Source: Duganella sp. CF402 (GTDB lineage: Bacteria > Pseudomonadota > Gammaproteobacteria > Burkholderiales > Burkholderiaceae_D). Taken from it: DNA of 64,000 nucleotides. The translations under genes and the position numbers were made by a program. The stretch covers positions 62,001 through 126,000 of the forward strand of contig NZ_FOBG01000002.1 in assembly GCF_900109645.1 (NCBI RefSeq), written 5' to 3'. The stretch's first letter is position 1. Each line of letters starts with the position of its first letter. Positions 24,985-32,510 of this stretch are shown one piece after another. A model generated the notes under the pieces. The model was not told the origin of the DNA. It worked only from the letters and a program-made list of their open reading frames with translations, and did no database searches.

Positions 24985-25426
24985 GCCCCATCTGCTGCAG
25001 CAGAGTGAGGTTGTCTTCGAGATGCCAGTTCTCGGCGATGCGGCCGCCCACCACGTGATACAGGTCGAAGGCCTGGAAGTCGATCGCCTGTCCCGCGCCT
25101 TGCGCGTCGCCGAAGCGGCCGGTGAAGTGGCCGGTGAAATGCAGCCGCACCGAGACATGGTCGCCGTGCGGCACGATATGCGTGGCCTCGGCGCGCAGGT
25201 TGGGCACCGCAGCACGGAACGCGCGCGACGCTTGCAGCGGACCGTTGACGCCCTGCTCGCGGCCCGCAGGCAGCGTGCGGTCGATGAAATCGGCAGCCAG
25301 TGCTTTCTGTGCCAGTGCGGGATCGCCGCTATTCCAGAAGGCGGCGTAGGTGCGGGCGACGTCGACTACCGGATCGGCGTGAACGGCACCGGCGGCGAAC
25401 AGGGTGGCGAGGAGTAGTGCTTTCAT
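24944..25426 (-). CDS. Exported SnoaL-like protein
   Basis: A 160-residue protein with a signal peptide (MKALLLATLFAAGAVHA) and a cone-shaped NTF2/SnoaL-like fold: VARTYAAFWNSGDPALAQKALAADFIDR, HIVPHGDHVSVRLHFTGHF, QAFDLYHVVGGRIAENWHLEDNLTLLQQMG. Family members act as ester cyclases or bind small ligands; activity here is unknown. The start at 25426 has AAAGGAAG upstream. Confidence 0.85.
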   Translation of the reverse strand: MKALLLATLFAAGAVHADPVVDVARTYAAFWNSGDPALAQKALAADFIDRTLPAGREQGVNGPLQASRAFRAAVPNLRAEATHIVPHGDHVSVRLHFTGHFTGRFGDAQGAGQAIDFQAFDLYHVVGGRIAENWHLEDNLTLLQQMGLMSGPQSAPVKSQ

Positions 25427-25528
25427 GGTGGCTTCCTTTCGTTGAGTGAATGGAAACCATTGTCGGCGCAGCGCGCGCATCGGAGAATACGGCCAGCGCT
25501 TGAAGCACCTTCAATCAAAAATGGAAGA

Positions 25529-26284
25529 TCAGCGGGCGCCGCCAGCGTCGATAATGGCGCCACTGACGTAGGAGGATTGTTCGCCCAGCAGCCACAAAAT
25601 CGTTTCGGCGATTTCTTCCGGCTGGCCGCCGCGTCCCAGCGGCACGGTGGACGCCAGCTTGTTGACGCGGTCCGCGTCGCCGCCGCTGGCGTGGATGTCG
25701 GTGTAGATGATCCCCGGCCGCACGCAGTTTACGCGGATGCCTTCCGGGCCGACTTCCCTGGACAGGCCCAAGGTCAGCACATCGACCGCGCCCTTGGACG
25801 CCGCATAGTCGACATACACATTGCCGCCGCCGTGGCGCGACGCGCCCGACGACACGTTGACGATGCCGCCGCCCTGCCCGCCGCGCGCGGTGGACATGCG
25901 CTTGACCGCCTCGCGGCTGCACAGGAAATAGCTGAGGATATTGGTGTTGATGACGCGCTGCAGGCGCTCGGCCGACATATCGGCCAGCTTGCCCTGCTGT
26001 TCCAGCACGCCGACGTTGTTGACCAGCGCCGTCAGCGGCCCCAGTTGTTCGTCGATGGCGGAAAACAAACGCAGCACATCAGCCTCGACGCCGACGTCGG
26101 CCTGCACGGCGATGGCCTCGCCGCCTTCGGCCACGATCTGCGCGCGCAAGCGCTCGGCCGCAGCGGCGTTGCTATGGTAGTTGATGCAGACCGCGTAACC
26201 ACGCCGGCTGGCCAGCAGCGCGGTCGCGGCGCCGATGCCACGGCTGCTGCCGGTGACCAGCAAGACCTGCTTAAGCTGCATCAT
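25529..26284 (-). CDS. SDR-family oxidoreductase
   Basis: A 251-residue NAD(P)-dependent dehydrogenase. TGSSRGIGAAT is at residues 11-21, NNVG near 89, the catalytic Ser in NVSSGASRHG and YAASK near 158. PEEIAETILWLLGEQSSYVSGAIIDAGG closes the Rossmann fold. It resembles FabG/glucose-dehydrogenase types; the substrate is unknown. Its ATG overlaps the stop codon of the upstream membrane-protein gene in a TAATG junction. Confidence 0.9.
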   Translation of the reverse strand: MMQLKQVLLVTGSSRGIGAATALLASRRGYAVCINYHSNAAAAERLRAQIVAEGGEAIAVQADVGVEADVLRLFSAIDEQLGPLTALVNNVGVLEQQGKLADMSAERLQRVINTNILSYFLCSREAVKRMSTARGGQGGGIVNVSSGASRHGGGNVYVDYAASKGAVDVLTLGLSREVGPEGIRVNCVRPGIIYTDIHASGGDADRVNKLASTVPLGRGGQPEEIAETILWLLGEQSSYVSGAIIDAGGAR

Positions 26285-26616
26285 TACTTGGCCGGGCTGA
26301 GGTTAGTCAGCGCGTACGTCAGGTGCTGCCACCAATGTTCGCGAGACTGCACTGTGCGCAGGCATTTTTTATCCAGCTCGGTCTTGAACACCGGATCCAT
26401 GCACTGCTTGGTGATCAGCGCGTTGCGCTGGTTCTCGGCATTGACCAGCGCCACGCTCAGCCAGAAGATCAGGCCGAGGAACACAATCGCCAGGCTCCAC
26501 GCCACGTGATTGATGTAAGCCCACTCAAACAAGGTCTCCAGCGCAGGCGAAGATTCCTTGTAAATCTTCATGACCTGGCCTTCGACCTCTTCACGCTCAT
26601 TGCGAGGAAATTTCAT
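26284..26616 (-). CDS. Hypothetical single-helix membrane protein
   Basis: A 110-residue protein. A charged N-terminus (MKFPRNEREEVEGQVMKIYKE) leads to one hydrophobic helix (about 38-59, VAWSLAIVFLGLIFWLSVALV). A soluble C-terminal part with two Cys follows. No family is recognised. Translational coupling to the SDR gene suggests a shared transcript. The N-terminal side probably faces the cytoplasm. Confidence 0.7.
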   Translation of the reverse strand: MKFPRNEREEVEGQVMKIYKESSPALETLFEWAYINHVAWSLAIVFLGLIFWLSVALVNAENQRNALITKQCMDPVFKTELDKKCLRTVQSREHWWQHLTYALTNLSPAK

Positions 26617-26638
26617 CGCCCTACCCGTCCTTCCTTGA

Positions 26639-27295
26639 TTACTTCTTGCCGGCGCGTTCCTGCAGCGACTTCGCTACCAGGCTGTCGACCACTTCGAACA
26701 TGACTTTGTGCGCGGCGTCGGCCGAGGTCAGGCCGTGGCCCGCCACTGCCGGCGAGGTGGTGTAGCGACCGTCGATCACCAGGGCCGGCACACTATCCAG
26801 TTTATACTGAGTTGCCACCTGCTGCCCGCGTTTCAGCTTGGTCTGTACGCCGAAGGAATTGAAGGCTTCCAGGTACTTGGCCTTGTCCACGCCGTTCTTC
26901 ACCAGGAAGTCCAGCAGCGCGGCGTCGGTGTTCAGGCGGTTGCGCTCGACGTGGATGGCGTAGAACAGTTTTTCATGCAGGTTGGTGATGTTCATGGCTT
27001 CCAGCGTGTAGAACGCCTTGGCCTGGGCGTCGTCGCCCATGTGCATGCGCTTGAAGACGACCTTGTCGCTGTTCTTTTTCACCCAGGCTGCCAGGATAGG
27101 ATCCAGCGCGTTGCAGTGCGGGCAGTGGTACATGAAGAATTCCAGCACTTCGACCTTCTTGCCGGTGTCCGGACGGGCGCCGTTGACGGTGTTGTAGTCC
27201 AGGCCATCCTTGAAGTCGGCGGCGGAGGCGCCGGCAGCGGCGGCCATGAAGGCGACGGTGGCAAGCAGTGGGCGCAGCAAGTTCAGGAGACGCAT
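26639..27295 (-). CDS. dsbA: Thiol:disulfide interchange protein DsbA
   Basis: A 218-residue periplasmic oxidase that introduces disulfides into exported proteins. A signal peptide (about 1-25) precedes VEVLEFFMYHCPHCNALDP with the CPHC active site. A helical insertion follows, and the cis-Pro loop SVPALVIDGRY is present. The length is normal. It is followed by the membrane protein/SDR pair; no dsbB is nearby. Confidence 0.96.
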   Translation of the reverse strand: MRLLNLLRPLLATVAFMAAAAGASAADFKDGLDYNTVNGARPDTGKKVEVLEFFMYHCPHCNALDPILAAWVKKNSDKVVFKRMHMGDDAQAKAFYTLEAMNITNLHEKLFYAIHVERNRLNTDAALLDFLVKNGVDKAKYLEAFNSFGVQTKLKRGQQVATQYKLDSVPALVIDGRYTTSPAVAGHGLTSADAAHKVMFEVVDSLVAKSLQERAGKK

Positions 27296-27379
27296 AACAA
27301 TCCTTCAATAGTGAGATAAGTGGCAAACGCGGGGAGATTACCATTTTTTCCCGGCTTCGGCCTAGCTATTAAGCTGGCT

Positions 27380-28261
27380 TTAAGGCCGGCGCTTGCGGGC
27401 CGTCTCCAGTTTGTCACACAGGACGGTAATACCGTCGGCGATGCGCGGCGTGGCGCGCACCAGCAGTTCGCTGTCCAGCATGAACAGGTTGTCGCGCTGG
27501 ACCGCCAGCAGGCCTTTGTACGGCTTCCAGATGTTGATGCCAGCCTGCGCATCATGCCGCTCGCCGCCGAGGATGGCTTCTGGATTTTCCTGCAACACCG
27601 CCTCGGTGCTGACCGAGGGTGCGGTCACTTTCAGGCCGGCGAATACATTGCGGCCGCCGCACACGCGCAGCGCGTCGGTGACGATATGTTCGCCGTTGAG
27701 GGTGAACAGCGGCTTCTCCCAGATCTGGTAGAACACCTTTACCGGCGAACGCTGGGCGTAGGCGGCGGACAGCTTGCCGATCTTCTGGCGATAGTCGCGC
27801 GCCGCCGCTTGCGCGGTGGCGTCGGTGGCCAGCAGTTGGCCGAGGCGCGTCAGGCTGGTGGCCACTTGGTCCAGCTTTTTCGGCTCGCTGTAGAAGATCG
27901 GGATGCCGAGGCTTTTCAGCTGCGCCAGCTGACGCTCGGTGTTCCCGGTCTGCCAGACCACCAGCAAATCCGGGCGCAGCGCCAGCAGGCGCTCCATGTC
28001 GATGGTGGCGTCGCTGCCGATGACCGGGATGCGCTTGGCCGCTTCCGGATAGTCGCTGTAGCTCATGGTGCCGACCACGCGCTCGCCGCCGCCCGCTGCG
28101 AACAGCAGTTCGGTGATGTGCGGCGCAGTCGAGATCACGCGCTGCGCCGGCTTGGCCAGCGTGACGGCGTTGCCGGCGTCATCCTGCACCGTGATCGCCG
28201 CACGCGCGCTGGCGACGGCGCCCACCAGCGCCAGCGCGCAGATCAAGACCGCGCGGCCCAT
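27380..28261 (-). CDS. btuF: BtuF-like cobalamin-binding periplasmic protein
   Basis: A 293-residue ABC-transporter substrate-binding protein of the class III (BtuF/FhuD) fold. The signal peptide is about 1-21. The mature part reads VISTAPHITELLFAAGGGERVVGTMSYSDYP, ALRPDLLVVWQ and VFYQIWEKPLFTLNG, ending with the Cys-containing TVLCDKLE. Its ATG overlaps the btuB stop, and both lie downstream of a cobalamin riboswitch, which supports vitamin B12 as ligand. No btuC or btuD is in the window. Confidence 0.9.
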   Translation of the reverse strand: MGRAVLICALALVGAVASARAAITVQDDAGNAVTLAKPAQRVISTAPHITELLFAAGGGERVVGTMSYSDYPEAAKRIPVIGSDATIDMERLLALRPDLLVVWQTGNTERQLAQLKSLGIPIFYSEPKKLDQVATSLTRLGQLLATDATAQAAARDYRQKIGKLSAAYAQRSPVKVFYQIWEKPLFTLNGEHIVTDALRVCGGRNVFAGLKVTAPSVSTEAVLQENPEAILGGERHDAQAGINIWKPYKGLLAVQRDNLFMLDSELLVRATPRIADGITVLCDKLETARKRRP

Positions 28262-30252
28262 CAGAACTCGTAGCGCGCCGAGATTTTCAGCTGGCGGCCG
28301 TTCGATGGGTAGATGCCCTTGTTAATACCACTGGTGCACGAATAGGCCTGCGAGTAGAAGTCCTTGTCCGTCAGGTTCTGCCCCGACACGGCCCATTCCC
28401 ACTGGCCGAATTGGCGCGCATAGCGTGCATCCAGCGTGGCGAAGGATGGTATCTCGGCCTTGCACCGGTTGGCGAGGTCGTCGCCGTAGCGCTGCTTGTC
28501 GGTCCATTGCACGCCGACGTCGGCATTCTGGCCCTGGCCGGTCCAGGCCAGGCGTGCGGTCAGGGTGTTCTTCGGCACCAGCACCATTTCCTTGCCGTCG
28601 TTCGCGCCATCGCGGAACTTGGCCTGCACGTGCTGATAGTGGGCGCTGACGGCCCATGCGGCATTGATCTTCTGCTCCGCATCGAGCTCGAAGCCCTGGC
28701 GGCGGGTCGGATCCAGATTGGTGTTGGCGCCGAAGTTCACCGTTGGATCGTAGAAGATCTCATTGGTCAGGTTGTGACGGAACACGCGTGCGGTGATCTT
28801 TTGCAGCGCGTTGGCATAGCTCAGGCCCAGCTCCGCATCATGCGACTGCTGCGCCGCCAGCGGCTTGTTGACCTTCGGCGTCACCGCATTCTCATCCGAG
28901 TTGGCCACGCGGTAGCTCTGGCCCAGCTTACCGAACACGGTCAGGTCGGCAACCGGCATGTAGCTGGCTTGCAGCTCCCACGCGTTCAGGCCCTGCACCA
29001 CGTTGTAGCCGGTGGTGGCGTAGTTGAGCGGATCGCTGAAATCCTTGTCGAAGATTTCGCGGCGCACGCCGGCCGAGATGCGGCCTTCATGCGCGGCGTC
29101 GAAACGCAGTTCGTCGCGCAGGTACAGCGCTTTGGATTTCTGTTCGGCGTCCGCTGCGGAATACGCGTAGCCGCCCGATGCGGCATCGGTGTTGCGCTCC
29201 CACTTGATGAAGTCCATGCCGGCCACCAGCTCATTCACCATGCCGTTGATGGCGCCCAGCTTGCGCACGCGCGGCGAAAACTGCCACTGCTTGCTCTCAT
29301 AACGGCCGGTCGACACGCCGTATTCCGGCGATACATACAGCGACTCCACGGTTTTCTTGCGGTAGGACAGATCGGCGGCGAGATCGTGGCCGGCCACGCG
29401 GGTCTGGCCGAACACGGTCAGGCGGTCGCTGTCGAGCGAGCCGTTGTCGTTCGGCGTTTTGGTCTGGCGCGGGTTGGCGTTGAACTCCGCCTCCTTCAGT
29501 GCGCCGGCAAAGCGCATGTCCTGGCGCGCGCCTTCGTAGCGGAAGCCGATGCGGTCGAACTGGCCGGCGAACCACTGCGCGCCGCCGCTGAAGTTGGTCT
29601 GCTTGAATTCATTGTTGTCGCGGTAGTTGTCGCTGCGCTGGGTGTCGAGCGTGGCGTCGGCCGCGAAGTTGTCCCATGCCTGGGCGCCGGACAGGCGCAC
29701 TTCGCCGGCGTGGAACTGGCCGCCTTCGACGAACATGCTGGCACGGCGGGTGTTGGCGGCCGCGCGCTTGGTGACGATGTTGATCACGCCGCCGGTGGCG
29801 CCGTCGCCGTACAGCACGCTGGCCCCGCCGCGCGTGATTTCGATGCGTTCCACGGTGTCGATCGGGATGGTCGACAGGATGGCGTTGCTCAGCTCATTTT
29901 CCGACAGGCGCACGCCGTCCAGCACGATCACCAGATTCTGGCTGCCGTTGGTGCCGAAGCCGCGCAGGTCAAGGCCGAAGTCGGGGCTGCCGTCCAGCGA
30001 CTGGCGGCCATACACGCCGCCCACTTTGCGGATGGCCGCGTTGACGTCATTGACGCCGGCGCGGCGGATTTCGTCGGCGCTGATGATGGTGGCGCCGATC
30101 GGGGCCAGCGCTGGATCGGCGTCAAAGCGCGCGCCGGTCACAACCACGGAGGTCAGCGCCTGGCCGGCGGTGGCGACATCTTCGGCAAAGGCAGGAATGG
30201 TGAAGCACAGGGAGACAGCAGCGGCCAGCAGGCGCGGACGGGAGGAAATCAT
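28261..30252 (-). CDS. btuB: TonB-dependent vitamin B12 receptor
   Basis: A 663-residue outer-membrane receptor. The signal peptide is about 1-23, followed by a short TonB box region (VTSVVVTGAR). The plug domain (GVNDVNAAIRKVGGVYGRQ, LDGVRLSENELSNAILSTIPIDTVERIEITRGGASVLYGDGATGGVINIVTKR is its core) and a 22-strand barrel ending in Tyr-Glu-Phe complete the protein. Cobalamin as ligand follows from the upstream riboswitch and the coupled btuF. No clear Shine-Dalgarno precedes the ATG. Confidence 0.93.
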   Translation of the reverse strand: MISSRPRLLAAAVSLCFTIPAFAEDVATAGQALTSVVVTGARFDADPALAPIGATIISADEIRRAGVNDVNAAIRKVGGVYGRQSLDGSPDFGLDLRGFGTNGSQNLVIVLDGVRLSENELSNAILSTIPIDTVERIEITRGGASVLYGDGATGGVINIVTKRAAANTRRASMFVEGGQFHAGEVRLSGAQAWDNFAADATLDTQRSDNYRDNNEFKQTNFSGGAQWFAGQFDRIGFRYEGARQDMRFAGALKEAEFNANPRQTKTPNDNGSLDSDRLTVFGQTRVAGHDLAADLSYRKKTVESLYVSPEYGVSTGRYESKQWQFSPRVRKLGAINGMVNELVAGMDFIKWERNTDAASGGYAYSAADAEQKSKALYLRDELRFDAAHEGRISAGVRREIFDKDFSDPLNYATTGYNVVQGLNAWELQASYMPVADLTVFGKLGQSYRVANSDENAVTPKVNKPLAAQQSHDAELGLSYANALQKITARVFRHNLTNEIFYDPTVNFGANTNLDPTRRQGFELDAEQKINAAWAVSAHYQHVQAKFRDGANDGKEMVLVPKNTLTARLAWTGQGQNADVGVQWTDKQRYGDDLANRCKAEIPSFATLDARYARQFGQWEWAVSGQNLTDKDFYSQAYSCTSGINKGIYPSNGRQLKISARYEF

Positions 30253-30282
30253 GGTGGTTATCGTTTTCTATAGAAGCCATCC

Positions 30283-30333
30283 GCCTGCGTCCCCGCAGGC
30301 TGGAAGCGTACGGAAGCTGTCTACGCAGCTTCC
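30283..30333 (-). promoter_or_regulatory. Paired hairpins between riboswitch and btuB
   Basis: GGAAGCTG-6-CAGCTTCC and GCCTGCG-4-CGCAGGC, both perfect stems. Neither is followed by a T run, which argues for translational or Rho-dependent control rather than intrinsic termination. Confidence 0.5.
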
Positions 30334-30338
30334 ACCTT

Positions 30339-30410
30339 GTCTGGCCGGTATCCGGGCTGTACGGTTGCGGGGGCAGCACACCTTGGTTTGGTGTTTCCCT
30401 GGCGCCAGAC
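30339..30410 (-). promoter_or_regulatory. Cobalamin riboswitch (compact) in the btuB leader
   Basis: On the minus strand the leader reads GCCAGGGAAACACC ... GCTGCCCCCGCAACCGTA ... CCCGGATACCGGCC, the conserved core of the cobalamin riboswitch. The ends GTCTGGC and GCCAGAC pair perfectly, closing a 72-base element that lacks the long peripheral helices usual for the class. A TATAAT box (30417-30422) lies just upstream. Two perfect hairpins follow before btuB (30312-30333 and 30283-30300) and are candidates for the expression platform. Confidence 0.88.
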
Positions 30411-30524
30411 GCCGGTATTATACTCCGGGCAAGATCATTCAGTTTTTAGATATGATCCATCTATATTTACAGCATTGATTGCGCAGGTATCGATGCTTAT
30501 AGTGGGAAGTGAAAGGAACTCACC

Positions 30525-31319
30525 ATGAAACTCCCTACTTACTTCTTGTCCCACGGCGGCGGCCCGTGGCCGTTCATGATGGACCAGGTCGGCCATTTGT
30601 ACGGCAAGCTCGACGCCTCGCTGCGCGATATTCCGCGCCAGATCGGCGTGACGCCGAAAGCGGTGCTGGTGGTTACCGCGCACTGGGAAGGCCGTGAATT
30701 CATGCTGTCGTCGTCGGCCAAGCCGACTATGATTTACGACTACGGCGGCTTTCCGCCGCATACCTACGAGGTGCAGTACAGCGCGCCCGGTTCGCCGGAG
30801 CTGGCGGCGCAGGTGCAGCAGCTATTGCAGGCGGGCGGCCACAAGGCGCTGCTGGATCCGCAACGAGGTTTCGATCATGGTACGTTCAGCGCCATGTATC
30901 CGGTGTATCCGAAGGCCGATGTGCCGATCGTGCAGCTGTCGTTGAAATATGGGCTGGATCCGCAGACCCACCTGGAAGTGGGCCGTCTGCTGGCGCCTTT
31001 GCGCGAACAGGGCGTGCTGATTATCGGCAGCGGGCTGAGTTTCCACAACCTGCGCGCGTTCAATGCGGCGGGGGCGTCGGCGTCGCACGCATTCGACGGC
31101 TGGCTGCAGCAAACGATGGCGCTGCCGCCGCAGGAGCGCAGTGCGCAGCTGATGCAATGGGAACAAGCGCCGGCAGCGCGCATGGCGCATCCGCGCGAAG
31201 AACACTTGCTGCCGTTGATGGTGGTGCTGGGCGCGGCGGAAGATGAAGCCGCGCAGATGCCCTACCACGAAGACGCCTTCATGGGCGGCCTCGCAGTCAG
31301 CAGCTTCCGCTTCGGCTAG
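30525..31319 (+). CDS. DODA-type extradiol ring-cleaving dioxygenase
   Basis: A 264-residue LigB-superfamily protein like YgiD/DOPA 4,5-dioxygenase. Likely metal ligands are His10 (FLSHGGGP), His about 53 (VTAHWEG), His in GFDHGTFS and a later conserved His in GSGLSFHN. These enzymes open catechol rings using non-haem Fe or Zn; the true substrate is not predicted. AAAGGAA precedes the ATG. It is divergent from btuB. Confidence 0.88.
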   Translation: MKLPTYFLSHGGGPWPFMMDQVGHLYGKLDASLRDIPRQIGVTPKAVLVVTAHWEGREFMLSSSAKPTMIYDYGGFPPHTYEVQYSAPGSPELAAQVQQLLQAGGHKALLDPQRGFDHGTFSAMYPVYPKADVPIVQLSLKYGLDPQTHLEVGRLLAPLREQGVLIIGSGLSFHNLRAFNAAGASASHAFDGWLQQTMALPPQERSAQLMQWEQAPAARMAHPREEHLLPLMVVLGAAEDEAAQMPYHEDAFMGGLAVSSFRFG

Positions 31320-31350
31320 CCCCGTCATTCCGCCCATTGGGCGAAATGAC

Positions 31351-31420
31351 TTCCGGCGCAGGCCGGAATCCATAGACCGCTTGCCAGGATGCTCAGCATG
31401 GATTCCGGCCTGCGCCGGAA
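31351..31420. repeat. Palindromic dispersed repeat, copy 1
   Basis: Two 23-bp arms (31351-31373 and 31398-31420) are perfect inverted copies containing CCGGCGCAGGCCGG, separated by 24 bases. The right part (CTCAGCATGGATTCCGGCCT) is shared almost exactly with the copy near 55.3 kb. Such extragenic palindromes are common in proteobacteria. It may also end transcription of the two convergent flanking genes. Confidence 0.8.
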
Positions 31421-31427
31421 TGACAAC

Positions 31428-32378
31428 CTAAGTTCCGCGCTTGCCGTTGGCGGCGGCTTTGGCTTTTTCGGCGGCGATGGCGGCTTTTTCGGCGGCCTTC
31501 ACCGCCATCTCTTCGGCGTGCTGCGCGAGGCGCACGCCGCGCGTCTCCGGCGTCTCCAGCGAGATACGGCCCAATACGCCGCTGCGGTAGTCGCCCAAGA
31601 AGGTGTGCGCGGCCTTTTCGTAATCGAGGTCGCCGCCCTTCTGGCGGAAACCGCGCTTCATGCCCACGCCTTCCACCACGCCGATCGCATCGAACTTCTC
31701 GATCTCTTTAAAGCCATAGCGCGCCACCAGCAGTTCCGGGTAGTGCACCAGCAGTTCGCCGGCCAGGAACTCCGCCACTTCCTCTTCGATCAGCGCATTC
31801 GAACCAATCGCGTGGCTGGCGGCCAGCATCAGGCCATCGCTTGGCAGCGCGATCTTCGGCCACAGCATGCCCGGCGTGTCGACCAGAATCGTGTTCTTGT
31901 CGAGGTAAAGCTTCTGCTGCTGCTTGGTCACGGCCGGCTCGTCGCCCACCTTGGCCACGCGCTTTTTCAGCAGGGCGTTCATCAGCGTCGACTTGCCGAC
32001 GTTCGGGATCCCCATGATCATGATGCGCAGCGGCTTGGTCGGCACGCCACGGTGCGGCGCCAGCTGCTTGGCCAGCTCCGGGATGCGCGCCACGTCGGCC
32101 GGCTTCTTGGTGGTCATGGCATACGCGGTCACGCCTTCCTGCGCGTTGTAGTACGCGGTCCAGGCGGCGGTGGCGGCCGGGTCGGCCAGGTCGATCTTGT
32201 TGAGGATCTTCAGGCACGGACGCTGGCGGAACTTGCGCAGTTCTTCCACCATCGGATTGGTGCTGGCCTCGGGCAGGCGCGCGTCCACCACTTCGATCAC
32301 CAGATCGGTGTTCTCCATCTGCTCCGCCGCCTTTTTCCTGGCGGCGTTCATATGCCCTGGGTACCATTGTATCGACAT
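31428..32378 (-). CDS. ylqF: YlqF/RbgA-type ribosome assembly GTPase
   Basis: A 316-residue circularly permuted GTPase. G4 (LNKIDLAD) comes before G1 (GIPNVGKSTLMN), then G2-like T and G3 (DTPGML). The start SIQWYPGHMNAARKK is diagnostic of the YlqF family, which acts in late large-subunit ribosome assembly. The C-terminus ends in an Ala/Lys-rich tail (about 285-316) that may contact rRNA. Confidence 0.94.
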   Translation of the reverse strand: MSIQWYPGHMNAARKKAAEQMENTDLVIEVVDARLPEASTNPMVEELRKFRQRPCLKILNKIDLADPAATAAWTAYYNAQEGVTAYAMTTKKPADVARIPELAKQLAPHRGVPTKPLRIMIMGIPNVGKSTLMNALLKKRVAKVGDEPAVTKQQQKLYLDKNTILVDTPGMLWPKIALPSDGLMLAASHAIGSNALIEEEVAEFLAGELLVHYPELLVARYGFKEIEKFDAIGVVEGVGMKRGFRQKGGDLDYEKAAHTFLGDYRSGVLGRISLETPETRGVRLAQHAEEMAVKAAEKAAIAAEKAKAAANGKRGT

Positions 32379-32510
32379 GCTCTGACCTTCAAAATCGTTC
32401 TGACAACCCGCTATTTTACCTGCTAACCGGCGCGGGATTCGTTTATCATGGGGCGCGTCGTCCCATTAATTACACAAACAACAACTTACTACAACTCCGG
32501 AGTGCTGAAG

